Assembly: GCF_949987535.1 (NCBI RefSeq)
Contig: NC_080069.1
Span: 45,373,269-45,437,268, forward strand
Reading direction: 5' to 3'
Length of the DNA: 64,000 bases
Source: Balaenoptera acutorostrata
Taxonomy: Eukaryota; Chordata; Mammalia; Artiodactyla; Balaenopteridae
Shown here: positions 48,101 through 60,055 of the stretch, piece after piece
Layout: each line of letters begins with the position of its first letter
Position numbering within the stretch: position 1 is the first letter of the stretch
Notes under the pieces: model-generated
The model's input: only the letters and a program-made list of their open reading frames with translations
Told to the model about the DNA's origin: nothing
Database searches by the model: none
Position numbers and translations under genes: made by a program

Positions 48101-49849
48101 ATGTTGCTAACTATAAAAAACTTAAGAAAAATAAAACATTTAAGATGTAAAATGATTTCCTAAGATTTTCGTAAGTAACATCATTGATTCAGTGTGTTTC
48201 TAACTGTAAACAAAACTTTAGCCCTAAAAGCGAGAGAAATTCATATAATTCCCACTAGACACTCTTTATTTGCAGTTAGTTCAAGTGCTTGATTATTTGT
48301 TTGTTTTAACATGTATAGGGTATTAAAGTTATGATTAAAATGATGATTAATTCATCATTTTGTTCAGTTCAAACTGACATTTAAACTAAGATAAATACGA
48401 ACATATACTTTAAATAACAAACACAATTAAATGTAGCACTGTTAAGTAAATGAAATTCCATTGGTTTGCAAATATAATGTTGATGGGTCATTGCTATAGG
48501 GATCAGAATTCCTGACAGACATGTGTGATCTTAAACATACCCCCATTTTTTGTGGGGGTTGGGGGAAGGGCTCAGCTTCCCGATGTAAAATGTAGGCACT
48601 GGACCTTATCATCTCTGATTGATCTTCAAATTTCTACTTGTTTATGATTGTGTGAAAGCATGACCTGCCCTCAAGATTTTCCTGTAATAGTTGTGATAAA
48701 ATTTCTTTCCAACTCCTTAAGTTTTAGAAAGAAAAATTATTTATGAGAACTCCTCTTTTCACTCTTTAAAAGAGTGAAGACAAGACTTCCCTCTAATTAG
48801 GAGAAAACAATTTTGATAAGGTTTCCAGTGACCTGAGAGTTGCTAAAATAAGCGAGTGCTTTACCTTATCTGATTTCTGTAGCTTTAGACTGGAGAGGCT
48901 CTTTCATTTCTGAAACTGTTACCTCCTTTGACTTTCTGATGTCATTCTTTATTGATTTTTCTCTTCCTTCAGTGGTCACAGAAGTATATTAAATTTAGTA
49001 CATTGGAACTGAGCTCAACAAATTTGATCCCACAGAAAATTTCCCTCTTTTTGTATTTTCTTCCTTATTGAATGGTGTTACCATACATAAAATCATAAAC
49101 ATCAGAAATTTTAAAGTTCGGAAGTTGAAAAAACTCAGCCTATGCTTAGCTCACCAGAGTTTCACCTACCATGAAGTGGGGGTAGATTTTTCATCATACA
49201 AAGGTAAATTTGCTCATCAAATCTGTGTACTACTCGAGCAGACCTAAGGTAGTATCTGACCTGCACACATTTCCCTAGTTCAGCCTCTTGTCAACTGTGA
49301 TAGTATGCCGTAGTATTTATCAATTTATTTCCCTCTATTTGTATCCAGATGGATGCAGACTTAAACTGCGTAATGTGGGATGAATTTAGATGACTATTCA
49401 CAAAGATAGGAGCAGAGTGTAGAAAAGCTACAGCTACAAAGGATAGTAACTACAGGGTGTCATCACCTTCCATTGACCAGAATAAGCAGAGAAGCAATGT
49501 TGCTGAATTCAGGATAGAGTTTTACGTGGAGAAGGACACTGAATAGTAGCTAGGGTCTTCAACTGAGAGTTTGATGGAACATTACCTTCTCTGCTCCTAG
49601 GGATGGAAACTGAATAAATACTCCAATATAGCTTTCATTCCTCCCCGTGATCATCTACCATTGCTACCTTTTAGTGAAATTGAATCAGAAGCTGTAGGAC
49701 AATGGAGCCCATCAATACAGGTTATATAAGTCAACCTCAATGGGAAGAGCAGAGAGTAAAAAGACAAAGTGGTTCCAGGGGACAAATTGAAGTCGTTCAG
49801 GACACTCACCAAGCCAATTATTCACCTACCATTCCAGTGTCTCAGATCT
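48101..49849. other. AT-rich unique DNA
   Basis: No gene or named repeat. A short G run near 48554-48568. Confidence 0.5.
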
Positions 49850-49857
49850 CTCGAAAG

Positions 49858-50048
49858 TAGCGGTCCCCAAACTTTTTGGTACCAGGGACCAGTTTCATGG
49901 AAGACAGTTTTTCCATGGGGGGGAGGGAATGGTTCAGGCAGTAATGCGAGTGTTGGGGAGTGGCAGATGAAGCTTCGCTCGCTCCCTCCTATTGTGCGGC
50001 TGGGTTCCTAACAGTAATGGTCCATAGCCCGGGGGTTGGGGACCCCTG
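49858..50048. mobile_element. non-autonomous hAT-type DNA transposon (MER30/Charlie-like)
   Basis: Terminal inverted repeats tagcggtccccaa and ttggggacccctg. Inside: 'ggtaccagggaccagtttcatggaagacag', 'gcagtaatgcgagtgttggggag', 'cagatgaagcttcgctcgctc'. The 8-bp flanks ctcgaaag (49850-49857) and ctctaaag (50049-50056) match at 7 of 8 bases, as expected for hAT target duplications. At about 191 bp it is too short to encode a transposase and must have been moved in trans. Confidence 0.85.
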
Positions 50049-50056
50049 CTCTAAAG

Positions 50057-50227
50057 TATAAATGCAAGTATCTTCACATTACATCCAAGGCTTCTGATGG
50101 TCTGATCCATATTTACTGCTATAGTCCTTCCTCCTACTACTAGTTTATGTCTTGAGTATAGCACTGTAGTTGTAGTTATTTTTCCCTTGCTATGTAATAT
50201 GTCTCCATGTATTTTGAGCATTAAAGT
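50057..50227. other. unique DNA
   Basis: Nothing recognised between the hAT element and the old repeat. Confidence 0.4.
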
Positions 50228-50422
50228 GGAAAGAATTGCAAATTAAACCTCCATATATCCATTATATATTTAAACAAATTGTTAACATTTTCTTATCTGT
50301 TGATTTTGCTGAAGAATTTTAATGAAAAGTATAGATATTCTGGTATGCACCCATAAATTTGTCATTGTATATCTACAAAACATGACACTATCATTTCCCC
50401 AGTTAAAATAATCCATCCTTAG
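50228..50422. repeat. left part of an old dispersed repeat split by L1
   Basis: 'gcaaattaaacctccatatatcc', 'aaattgttaacattttcttatc' resemble an old L1M/MER-like segment whose continuation appears after the L1, at 56735 onward (tcctcaatctatattaaaatttccc, 'ggttcatgccttgcatttgattg', 'ttaggtctcttttatctag'). Family uncertain. Confidence 0.4.
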
Positions 50423-50435
50423 TATAATTTATCCT

Positions 50436-51251
50436 TGGTCTCTGCACACGGCCCGCTGCCAACTTGAGTTGAGTGTCCTGTGAGGAACTTGAGCGCACGT
50501 CCCGAGCTGAAGTGTCGGCTGAGCCATTTCATGAGGAACTCTGGTCTGAAGGGCTGAGGGCAAGGCCTCTGCATGGGGCCCGGTATGAGCAAGAGAAACA
50601 GACTAAGCACAAAGGGAAAAACGGTGGATGGGCTAGGCCTGAAGTGAAATTACCAGATTTATGTCCTTTCCAGATGAAATGTGGATCCTCTAGCAAGAGG
50701 AATAATGGAAGATTTCCCTAAATCTGCCCTCAAGCTTTTCCTTGATTCATCTCCATGTGGCTGACAGGGTCTTGGTGCTCTGGCCGGGTGTGAGGCCTGA
50801 GCCTCTGAGGTGGGAGAGCCGAGTTCAGGACACTGGACCACCAGAGACCTCCCGGCCCCACATAATATCAATCAGCAAGAGCTCTCCCAGAGATCTCCAT
50901 CTCAATGTTAAGACCCGGCTCCACTCAACGACCAGCAAGCTCCAATGCTGGACACCCCATGCCAAACAACTAGCAATACAGGAACACAACCCCATCCATT
51001 AGCAGAGAGGCTGGCTAAAGTCATAATAAGTTCACAGACACCCCAAAACACACCACCGGACACGGTCCTGCCCACCAGAAAGAAAAGATCCAGCCACATC
51101 CACCAGAACACAGGCACCAGACCCCTCCACCAGGAAGCCTACACAACCCACTGAACCAACCTTACCAACTGGGGGCAGGCACCAAAAACAACAGGAACTA
51201 CAAAGCAGCAGCCTGTGAAAAGGAGACCCCAAACACAGTAAGTTTAGCAAA
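50436..51251 (+). promoter_or_regulatory. L1 5' untranslated region
   Basis: GC-richer than its surroundings (cggcccgctgcc, cttgagcgcacgtcccg). It precedes ORF1 and should hold the internal Pol II promoter known for this family; whether it reaches the true 5' end is not known. Small open frames on both strands here are not genes. Confidence 0.7.
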
Positions 51252-52133
51252 ATGAGAAGACAGAGAAATATGCAGCAGATGAAGGAACAAAGTAAAAACC
51301 CACCAGACAAACCAATGAAGAGGAAATAGGCAGTCTACCTGAAAAAGAACTCAGAGTCATGATAGTAAAGATATCCAAAATCTTGGAGATAGAATGGAGA
51401 AAATACAAGAAACTTTTAATAAGGATCTAGAAGAACTAAAGGGCAAACAAACAATGATGAACAACACAATAAATGAAATTAAAAATTCTCTAGAAGGAAT
51501 CAATAGCAGAATAACTGAGACAGAAGAACAGATAAGTGACCTGGAAGGTAAAATAATGGAACTAACTACTGCAGAACAGAAAAAAGAAAAAAGAATGAAA
51601 AGAATTGAGGACAGTCTCAGAGACCTCTGGGACAAGATTAAATGCACCAACATTCGAATTATCGGGGTCCCAGAAGAAGAAGAGAAAAAGGGGCGGAGAA
51701 AATATTTGAAGAGATTATAGTTGAAAACTTCCCTAATATGGGAAAGGAAATAGTCAATCAAGTCCAGGAAGCACAGAGAGTCCCATACAGGATAAATCCA
51801 AGGTGAAACACGTCAAGACATATTAAACTATCAAAAATTAAATACAAAGAAAAAATATTAAAAGCTGCAAGGGAAAAGCAACAAATGACATACAAGGGAA
51901 TCCCTACAAGGTTAACAGCTGATCGTTCAGCAGAAACTCTGCAAGCCAGAAGGGAGTGGCAGGACATATTTAAAGTGATGAAAGGGAAAAACCTACAATG
52001 AAGATTACTCTACCCAGCAAGGATCTCATTCAGATTAGACGGAGAAATTAAAACCTCTACAGACAAGCAAAAGCTAAGAGAATTCAGCACCACCAAACCA
52101 GCTTTACAACAAATGCTAAAGGAACTTCCCTAG
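51252..52133 (+). pseudogene. L1 ORF1 (RNA-binding protein), disrupted
   Basis: The ATG at 51252 starts the usual N-terminus (MRRQRNMQQMKEQ), but a TAG at 51327 stops it. A coiled-coil region (51394-51600, many E/K/I heptads) and the start of the RRM (NIRIIGVPEEEE, about 51649) lie in another frame, open from 51394 to 51720. A further shift near 51700 and a TGA at 51804 follow. The C-terminal part (LREFSTTKPALQQMLKELP, TAG at 52131) is still clear. In active elements this protein forms trimers that coat L1 RNA. Confidence 0.9.
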
Positions 52134-53345
52134 GCAGGAAATACAAGAGAAGGAAAAGACCTACAATAACAAACCCAAAACAATTAAGATGATGGTAATA
52201 GCATACGTATCTATAACTACCTTGAATGTAAATGGATTAAATGCTCCAACCCAAACACATAGACTGGCTGAATGGATACAAAAACAAGACCCGTATATTT
52301 GCTGTCTATAAGAGACCCACTTCAGACCTAGGGGCACACACAGACTGAAAGTGAAGGGATGGAAAAATATATTCCACACAAATGGAAATCAAAAGAACGG
52401 TGGAATAGCAATACTCATATCAGACAAAATAGACTTTAAAATAAAGACTATTACAAGAGACAAAGAAGGACACTACATAATGATCAAGGGATCAATCCAA
52501 GAAGAAGATATAACAATTGTAAATATATATGCACCCAACATAGGAGCACCTCAATACATAAGGCAACTGCTAACAGCTCTAAAAGAGGAAATCGACAGTA
52601 ACACAATAATAGTGGGGGACTTTAACACCTCACACCAATGGACAGGTCATCCAAACAGAAAATTAATAAGGAGACACAAGCTTTAAATGACACATTAAGC
52701 AAGATGGATTTAATTGATATTTATAGGACATTCCATCCAAAAACAACAGAATACACTTTCTTCTCAAGAGCACACAGAACATTCTCCAGGATAGATCATA
52801 TCTTGGGTCACAAATCAAGCCTTGGTAAATTTAAGAAAACTGAAATCTTTTCAAGTATCTTTTCCAACCACAATGCTATGAGACTAGATATCAATTACAG
52901 GAAAAAAATATGTAAAAAATACAAACACAAGGAGGCTAAACAATACACTACTAAATAACCAAGAGATCACTGAAGAAATCAAAGAGGAAATGAAAAAATA
53001 CCTAGAAACAAATGACAATGAAAACACGATGACCCAAAACCTATGGGATGCAGCAAAAGCAGTTCTAAGAGGAAAGTTTATAGCAACACAATCCTACCTC
53101 AAGAAACAAGAAACATCTTGAATAAACAATGTAACCTTACACCTAAAGCAATTAGAGAAAGAAGAACAAAAAAAAAAAACCCCAGTTAGCAGAAGAAAAG
53201 AAATCATAAAGATCAGATAAGAAATAAATGAAAAAGAAAGGAAGAAAACAATAGCAGAGATCAATAAAACTAAAAGCTGGTTCTTTGAGAAGATAAACAA
53301 AATTAATAAACCATTAGCCAGACTCATCAAGAAAAAAAGGGAGAG

Positions 53346-53673
53346 GGGCTTCCCTGGTGGCGTAGTGGTTAAGAATCCGCCTGCCAATGCAGGGGACATG
53401 GATTTGAGCCTTAGTCCAGGAAGAGTCCACATGCCGTGGAGCAACTAAGCCCATGTGCCACAACTACTGAGCCTGCGCTCTAGAGCCTGTGAGCCACAAC
53501 TACTCAGACCGTGCGCCTAGAGGCTGCCCTCCGCAACAAGAGAAGCCAGTGCAATGAGAAGCCCATGCACTGCAATGAAGATTAGCCTCCACTCGCCTCA
53601 ACTAGAGAAAAGCCCACGTGCATCAAGAAAGACCAAGTGCAACCAAAAATAAAATAAATTAAATTAAATTAAA
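53346..53673 (+). mobile_element. CHR-type SINE inserted in L1 ORF2
   Basis: The head ggcttccctggtggcgtagt, a decayed B box (ggatttgagcc) and a long body ending 'agaccaagtgcaaccaaaaa' are followed by a TAAAT tail. The flank aagaaaaaaagggagag (left) and aaggaaaaaaggggaga (right) is an imperfect duplication of the A-rich L1 target. Sequence on both sides rejoins as continuous ORF2. Confidence 0.93.
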
Positions 53674-53797
53674 AAGGAAAAAAGGGGAGAAGACTCAGAT
53701 CAACAGAATTAGGAATGGAAAAGGAGAACTAACAACTGATACTGCAGAAATACAAAGGATCATTAGAGATTACTACAAGCAACTATATGTCAATAAA

Positions 53798-54556
53798 ATG
53801 GACATCCTGGAAGAAATGGACAAATTCTTAGGAAAGCACAACCTTCTGAAACTGAACCAGGAAGAAATAGAAAATATAAACAGACCAATCGCAAGCACTG
53901 AAATTGAAACTGTGATTAAAAATCTTCCAACAAACAAAAGCCCAGGACCAGATGGCTTCACAGGCGAATTCTATCAAACATTTAGAGAAGAGCTAACACC
54001 TATCCTTCTCAAACTCTTCCAAAATTTAGTAGAGGGAGGAACACCCCGAAACTCATTCTATGAGGCCATCATGACCCAGATAGCAAAACCAGACAAAGAT
54101 GTCACAAAAAAAGAAAACTACAAGCCAATATCACTGATGAACATAGATGCAAAACTCCTTAACAAAATACTAGCAAACAGAATCCAACAGCACATTAAAA
54201 GGATCATACACCATGATCAAGTGGGGTTTATCCCACGAATGCAAGGATTCTTCAATATACGCAAATCAATCAATGTGATAAACCATATTAACAAACAGAA
54301 AGATAAAAACAATATGATGATATCAATAGATACAGAAAAAGCTTTCAACAAAATTCAACACCCATTTATGATAAAAACCCTCCAGAAAGTAGGCATAGAG
54401 GGAACTTACCTCAACATAATAAAGGCCATATATGACAAACCCACAGTCAACATCATTCTCAATGGTGAAAAACTGAAACCATTTTCACTAAGTTCAGGAA
54501 CAAGACAAGGTTGCCCACTCTCACCACTGTTATTCAACATAGCTTGGAAGTTTTAG
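53798..54556 (+). pseudogene. longest open segment of L1 ORF2, reverse transcriptase core
   Basis: 252 codons uninterrupted, the longest open frame of the window. It runs from the linker after the endonuclease ([11 protein letters not shown]) through fingers/palm motifs to LLFNI. The conserved AFDK reads AFNK and IPG reads IPR, so its residues have begun to drift. It lacks the FADD catalytic box, which is downstream in another frame. Confidence 0.9.
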
Positions 54557-56734
54557 CCACAGCAATCAGAGGAGGAAAAGAAATAAAAGGAATCCAAATC
54601 AGAAAAGAAGAATAAAGATGTCACCGTTTGCCGATGACATGTTACTATACGTAGAGAATCCTAAAGATGCCACCAGAAAACTACTAGAGATAATCAGTGA
54701 ATTTGGTAAAGTAGCAGAATACAAAATTAATGCACAGAAATTTCTTTCATTCCTCTACACTAATGATGAAAAATCTGAAAGAGAAATTAAGGAAACACTC
54801 CCATTTACCACTGCAACAAAAAGAATAAAATACCTAGGAATAAAGCTACCTAGGGAGACAAAAGACCTGTATGCAGAAAACTATAAGGCACTGATGAAAG
54901 AAATTAAAGATGATACCAACGGAGAGATATACCACATTTTTGGATTGGAAGAATCAACGTTGTGAAAATGACTGTACTACCCAAAGCAATCTACAAATTC
55001 AATGCAATCCCTATCAAACTACCACTGGCATTCTTCACAGAACTAGAACGAAAAATTTCACAATTTGTATGGAAACACAAAAGACCCCGAATAGCCAAAG
55101 CAATCTTGAGAAAGAAAAACAGAGCTGGAGGAATCAGGCTCCCTGACTTCAGACTATACTACAAAGCTACAGTAATCAAGACAGTATGGTACTGGCACAA
55201 AAACAGAAATAGAGATCAGTGGAACAGGATAGAAAGCCCAGAGATAAAACCACGCACATATGGTCACCTTATCTTTGATAAAGGAGGCAAGAATATACAA
55301 TGGAGAAAAGACAGCCTCTTCAATAAGTGGTGCTGGGAAAACTGGACAGCTACATGGAAAAGAATGAAATTAGAACATTCCCTAACACCATACCCAAAAA
55401 TAAACTCAAAATGGATTAAAAACCTAAATGTAAGGCCAGACACTATCAAACTCTTAGAGGAAAACATAGGCAGAACCCTCTCTGACATAAATCACAGGAA
55501 GATCTTTTTTGACCCACCTCCTAGAGAAATGGAAATAAAATGAAAAATAAACAAATGGGACCTAATGAAACTTAAAAGCGTTTGCACAGCAAAGGAAACC
55601 ACAAACAAGACGAAAAGACAGCCCTCAGAATGGGAGAAAATATTTCCACCGAAGCAACTGACAAACATTAATCTCCAAAATATACAAGCAGCTCATGCAG
55701 CTCAATATTAAAAAAAAAAAACAACCCAATCCAAAAATGGGCAGAAGACCTAAATAGATATTTCTCCAAAGAAGATATACAGATTGCTAACAAACACATG
55801 AAAGGATACTCAACATCATCATCAGAGAAATGCAAATCAAAACTGCAATGAGGTATCACCTCACACTGGTCAGAATGGCCATCATCAAAAAATCTACAAA
55901 CAGTAAATGCTGGAGAGGATGTGGAGAAAAGGGAACCCTCTTGCACTGTTAGTGGAAATGTAAATTAACACAGCCACTGTTGAGAACAGTATGGAGGTTC
56001 CTTAAAAAACTAAAAATAGAACTACCACATGACCCAGTAATCCCACTACTGGGCATATACCCTGAGAAAACCATAATTCAAAGAGTCATGTACCACAGTG
56101 TTCATTGCAGCACTATTTACAATAGCCAGGACATGGAAGCAACCTGAGTGTTCGTCAACAGATGAATGGATAAAGAAGATGTGGCACATATATACAATGG
56201 AATATTACTCAGCCATAAAAAGAAATGAAATTTAGTGATTTGTAGTGAGGTGGATGGGCCTAGAGTCTGTCATACAGAGTGAAGTAAGTCAGAAAGAGAA
56301 GAACAAATACCGTATGCTAACACATATATATCGAATCCAAAAATAAATAAATAAATAAAAGAGGTTCTGAAGAACTAGGGGCAGGACAGGAGTAAAGATG
56401 CAGACGTAAAGAATGGACATGAGGACACAGGTAGGGGGAAGGGTAAGCTGGGATGATGTGAGAGGGTGGCATTGACATATATATAGTATCAAATGTAAAA
56501 TAGATAGCTAGTGGGAAGCAGCTACATAGCACAGGGAGATCAGCTCTGTGCTTTGTGACCACATAGAGGGCTGGGATAAGGAGGGTGGGAGGGAGATGCA
56601 AGAGGGAGGGTATATGGGTATATATGCATACGTATAGTTGATTCACTTTGTTATACAGCAGAAAATAACAGAACATTGTAAAACAATTATACTCCAGTAA
56701 AGATGTTAAAATATTTATATATATAATTTATCCT

Positions 56735-56900
56735 CAATCTATATTAAAATTTCCCAATGGTCTCCAAAATCTCATTTTATATATATGTTTATTTTAGGGT
56801 TAGTAGCTATACAAGGTTCATGCCTTGCATTTGATTGTTAATTCACTTAGGTCTCTTTTATCTAGAAATATCAAGATGCAGCTGTTTTTCTTGAATAATC
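56735..56900. repeat. right part of the old repeat split by L1
   Basis: Continues 50228-50422 in wording and spacing; see that entry. Probably one pre-existing element into which the L1 landed. Confidence 0.4.
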
Positions 56901-58099
56901 ATTTTCCAATGCTGCAAGCTTTTGTTTAATTTCCAGAGTTCATAAAAAGATGATTTTGACAATTGTTCTCATTGCTTTTATGTAGGAGATGATTTTTGGA
57001 GACAATTACTCATCATTTCTACTGACCTCATTCTTCCTTAATATTTTTGCTTTCTTATTTTCCTATGTGATTCTTTCAAAACTTCTCACACAAAAGCACA
57101 TTCTTTTTCCCTTTACTGTTAGCTGATGTGATACTTCAGTGATAAAAAAATGGAATCCGGAGGTACAAACTTACCTACATATGTAATTACGTTACCACCC
57201 ACCCTTCCTTTCCAATGGAAAGCATTGTCCCTCTCCTACTAAGTCCAATCCATTCACCTGTGCCATAAATCACATCTCCTCTTTCATACTCTTCGGCTTC
57301 ATTCTTTCAAATTTCTCCTATCTTTTGAATTATCATGTTTCCCTTCTGTACTCTATCATGACCAGAAAAATACAACTTACTTTATCATAATATATTCTCT
57401 ACTGGAAAATTTCCTCTGTTGACCACCTGTTTTCCTACTATTAACTGTTTCCCTACTATTAATTGAACTATTTCTCTGCTCACTTTTTTGCTCAATGTTC
57501 ACAGATATGTTATCCTTTACTCTCCCCATTTTCTTAACTCAGTTTCTAAGAAAGGACCATTTCATAGCTGAACAGTGAGCTGTGACAGCCTCTGGGGCAA
57601 ACACTGGGTCTGAGAGGTCTTGGGTGAAGAGAGGCTAGCTGAATTATTGTTTAACCCAGGGACAAGTGGTACAGATTCATGTCTGGAATATCCAAATGCA
57701 ACAATAATTTGTTTAACATATCAATCATCCTTGCCCACATAATCCCTTAGTTAGATGAAATAAAAAGAAGTGATGCATAGTGATGCATAGAATCTCTGAA
57801 TACAATAATACACTGTCCTAATACCATCCTGAGTCCATGCTCAAACAGGTTTTAAGTGGAATAACTGGGCAGACCTAGCAGTAGTGACTGACAACTGCAG
57901 CTAGAGATCTTAGGTTTGGGTTATCTAGAATTGTGCCCTGTGCCCAAACTTCTTAAAGTAAAATGCAATCACAGGTCAATTCAACTATTCCTAATATTTT
58001 TCACCTTAGCTGTGAGACTTAAGAAAGACCCTCTATTCTCTAAGGGAAACATATAATATTATTATCCAATCATCACTATTCTTATCTACACCATTACCA
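56901..58099. other. AT-rich unique DNA
   Basis: A ten-base repeat gtgatgcata is doubled near 57770-57790. No gene recognised. Confidence 0.5.
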
Positions 58100-60055
58100 G
58101 TATACATTGAAAGAATACAAATTATACAGAGAAGCAAGAATCTGGAACCTATATTTAAGCAAAATTTATTCAACAGAAACAAAATCAGAGATGACCTGGA
58201 TATTAGATGTAGCAAACAACTTTACAATAGTTATTATTAATATGTTCAAAGTATTACAGGAAAATATAGAAAAATGAGTTAACAAATATGGAAATATAAA
58301 CCAAAAAACAGAAACCATAGAGTTCTAGATCTGAAAAATATAGAATAACTGAAATCTAAAACTTTGGAAGGTTTGGCAGAAGAATGACTACTACCGGAGA
58401 AATAATTAGTGTGAAGATAGGTCAAATGAATGCCCAAAAATGAGGCAAAGAGAGAAAAAAATACCTTAAAAACCCTGAATTGAATCAGTGATTCTAGGGC
58501 AATATCAAGCAGTCTAACATATGTGTAGTTTGAATCTCAAAATGCGAAGAAGGAATAGGGCAAAAAATACATTAGAGGAACTATTGGCCAAAATGTACTC
58601 AATTTGATGAAAACCTTAATCCACAAATCTAAGAACCACAAATCACAAACAGAATAAATGTTCAGAAAACCACACCTAGGTACATTACTGCCAAACTACA
58701 GTATACTAAAAGTAGAAGGGTAGTTTCTAACACTCTCCCAGGTTAGTGGTTACATATTCTATGCAGGGAAACAGCAATAAGAATAACAATTGAATTTTTA
58801 TCTAACAATGCAAGCTAGAAAACAATAAAGTGCTCTCCATTATGAGAGAGCTAACTATGTCTTTGAGGAATAAATTAAGCCAAGGTGAAGGAAAACTTTC
58901 AAGTTATACTTAAGGATTATAAGTGATGCTGTGGATAATGCCACAGGACGTAAGTAAGCCACAGGAACAAGTGGCGGGTTGGGTCAGAAGCAAAGAGGTA
59001 CAGATACAATAACGAGATTGAGAACAGATGAACAAAGGATGGTGTGAAGGCACCCAGAATACAGACTTACACATATACAAATGATTTTTGACAAGGCACC
59101 AATATAATTCAATGGGGACAGAGAAACCTTTTCAACAGCTGGCCCTGGACCAGCTGAATATCCTTATGGGATAAATTGAATTATGACTTACACCTCACAT
59201 TATACATAAAATTACAATACAAAAATTAACTAAAGGTAGATTACAGATCTTATGGTAAAAGCTAAATTTAAAAGTTCATAGAGGAAAACTGCAACTGCAA
59301 CGTGAATGAGGATTCACATTGCTTAGAATGCATAAAGCTTTGAACTGCACTTCAACAAAGTTAAAAACTTCTACTCATCAAAATACACAGTAAGTGACAA
59401 GCAAACCGCAGACTGGGTAATCAGATTCTCAGGACATATATTCTCCGAATGAATAATACTTACATTATGTAAAGAACTCTTATAAATCAATAACAAAAAG
59501 GACAGTAACTCAGTAAAAAAAAATGGGCAAAAGGCTTTCTCAGGTACTTCATAAAAGAGAATGTACAAATATGTAATAAACACATGGAAAGGGTCTTAAC
59601 ATTATCACTTATCAGGGAAATGCATATTAAATGACAATAAGATGCCATTACTCACTCACTAAAGTGGTTAATATTAAAAAGACTAACCAATCAAGTATTG
59701 GGGTTGATGGGGAACAACCATATCTCATGTATTGCTGGGAGGAATGTATAAAGGTACAACCTCTGTGAAAAAGCATTTGTAGTCTCTTACACAATTAAAC
59801 ATACCCCTATCTTATAATCTTAAGAATTCCATTCCTGGTATTTACTTAAAAGATATGATGCACAAAATGACATGTACAAAATATTGGTCATACTCTATTA
59901 TGGCAAAAAACTGGGAACTTCCCTATGTCTATCAACTAAAGACTGAGTAAACAATGATATAATCATAGAATGTCATCATATTCAGCATTTGACAGGAACG
60001 AATAAAAAGGAACCTATACATGCAACAGCATGGATGAATTGCAAAACAAAACAAA
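58100..60055 (+). mobile_element. ancient L1 relic (L1ME/HAL1-like), ORF2 3' part
   Basis: Distant L1 wording in order: 'aggtacattactgccaaactac', 'acaaatgatttttgacaaggcacc', 'gactgggtaatcagattctc', 'cagtaaaaaaaaatgggcaaaaggctttctcagg', 'gggaaatgcatattaaatg', 'tattgctgggaggaatg', 'aaaatattggtcatactctattatggcaa'. Many stops in every frame. No termini visible; much older than the L1 at 50-56 kb. Confidence 0.75.

Larger units (their letters stand above)
52189..56346 (+). pseudogene. L1 ORF2 (endonuclease and reverse transcriptase), disrupted and split by a SINE
   Basis: The start at 52189 leads into the endonuclease: a TAA at 52309 stands just before the conserved ETH. GDFN is present near 52616, followed by a frameshift. 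RIDHILGH is at about 52790; the conserved SDH reads SNH. A TAA lies at 52956. After the SINE the reverse transcriptase is open from 53798 to 54556 (252 codons) with [13 protein letters not shown], motif A SID...AFNK, and [14 protein letters not shown] frameshift near 54547 separates it from FADDM at 54629. Later parts lie in frames 54618-54965 and 54962-55543. The stop that ends the family's C-terminus is at 56344. Confidence 0.93.
50436..56721 (+). mobile_element. nearly full-length L1 with 13-bp target-site duplication, interrupted by a SINE
   Basis: The flank tataatttatcct stands at 50423-50435 and 56722-56734. Between them is one L1 in order: a 5' region of about 815 bp, ORF1, a 55-bp spacer, ORF2, and a 3' UTR ending 'ctccagtaaagatgttaaa'. 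Minus the inserted SINE it is about 5.95 kb, close to a whole element. Both ORFs are disrupted, so it cannot move by itself. The 3' UTR matches the young copy at 10275. Confidence 0.95.

Noticed and set aside
50473..51310. Open frames in the L1 5' region on both strands
   Set aside because: They overlap each other and the known L1 layout explains the DNA; no protein recognised.
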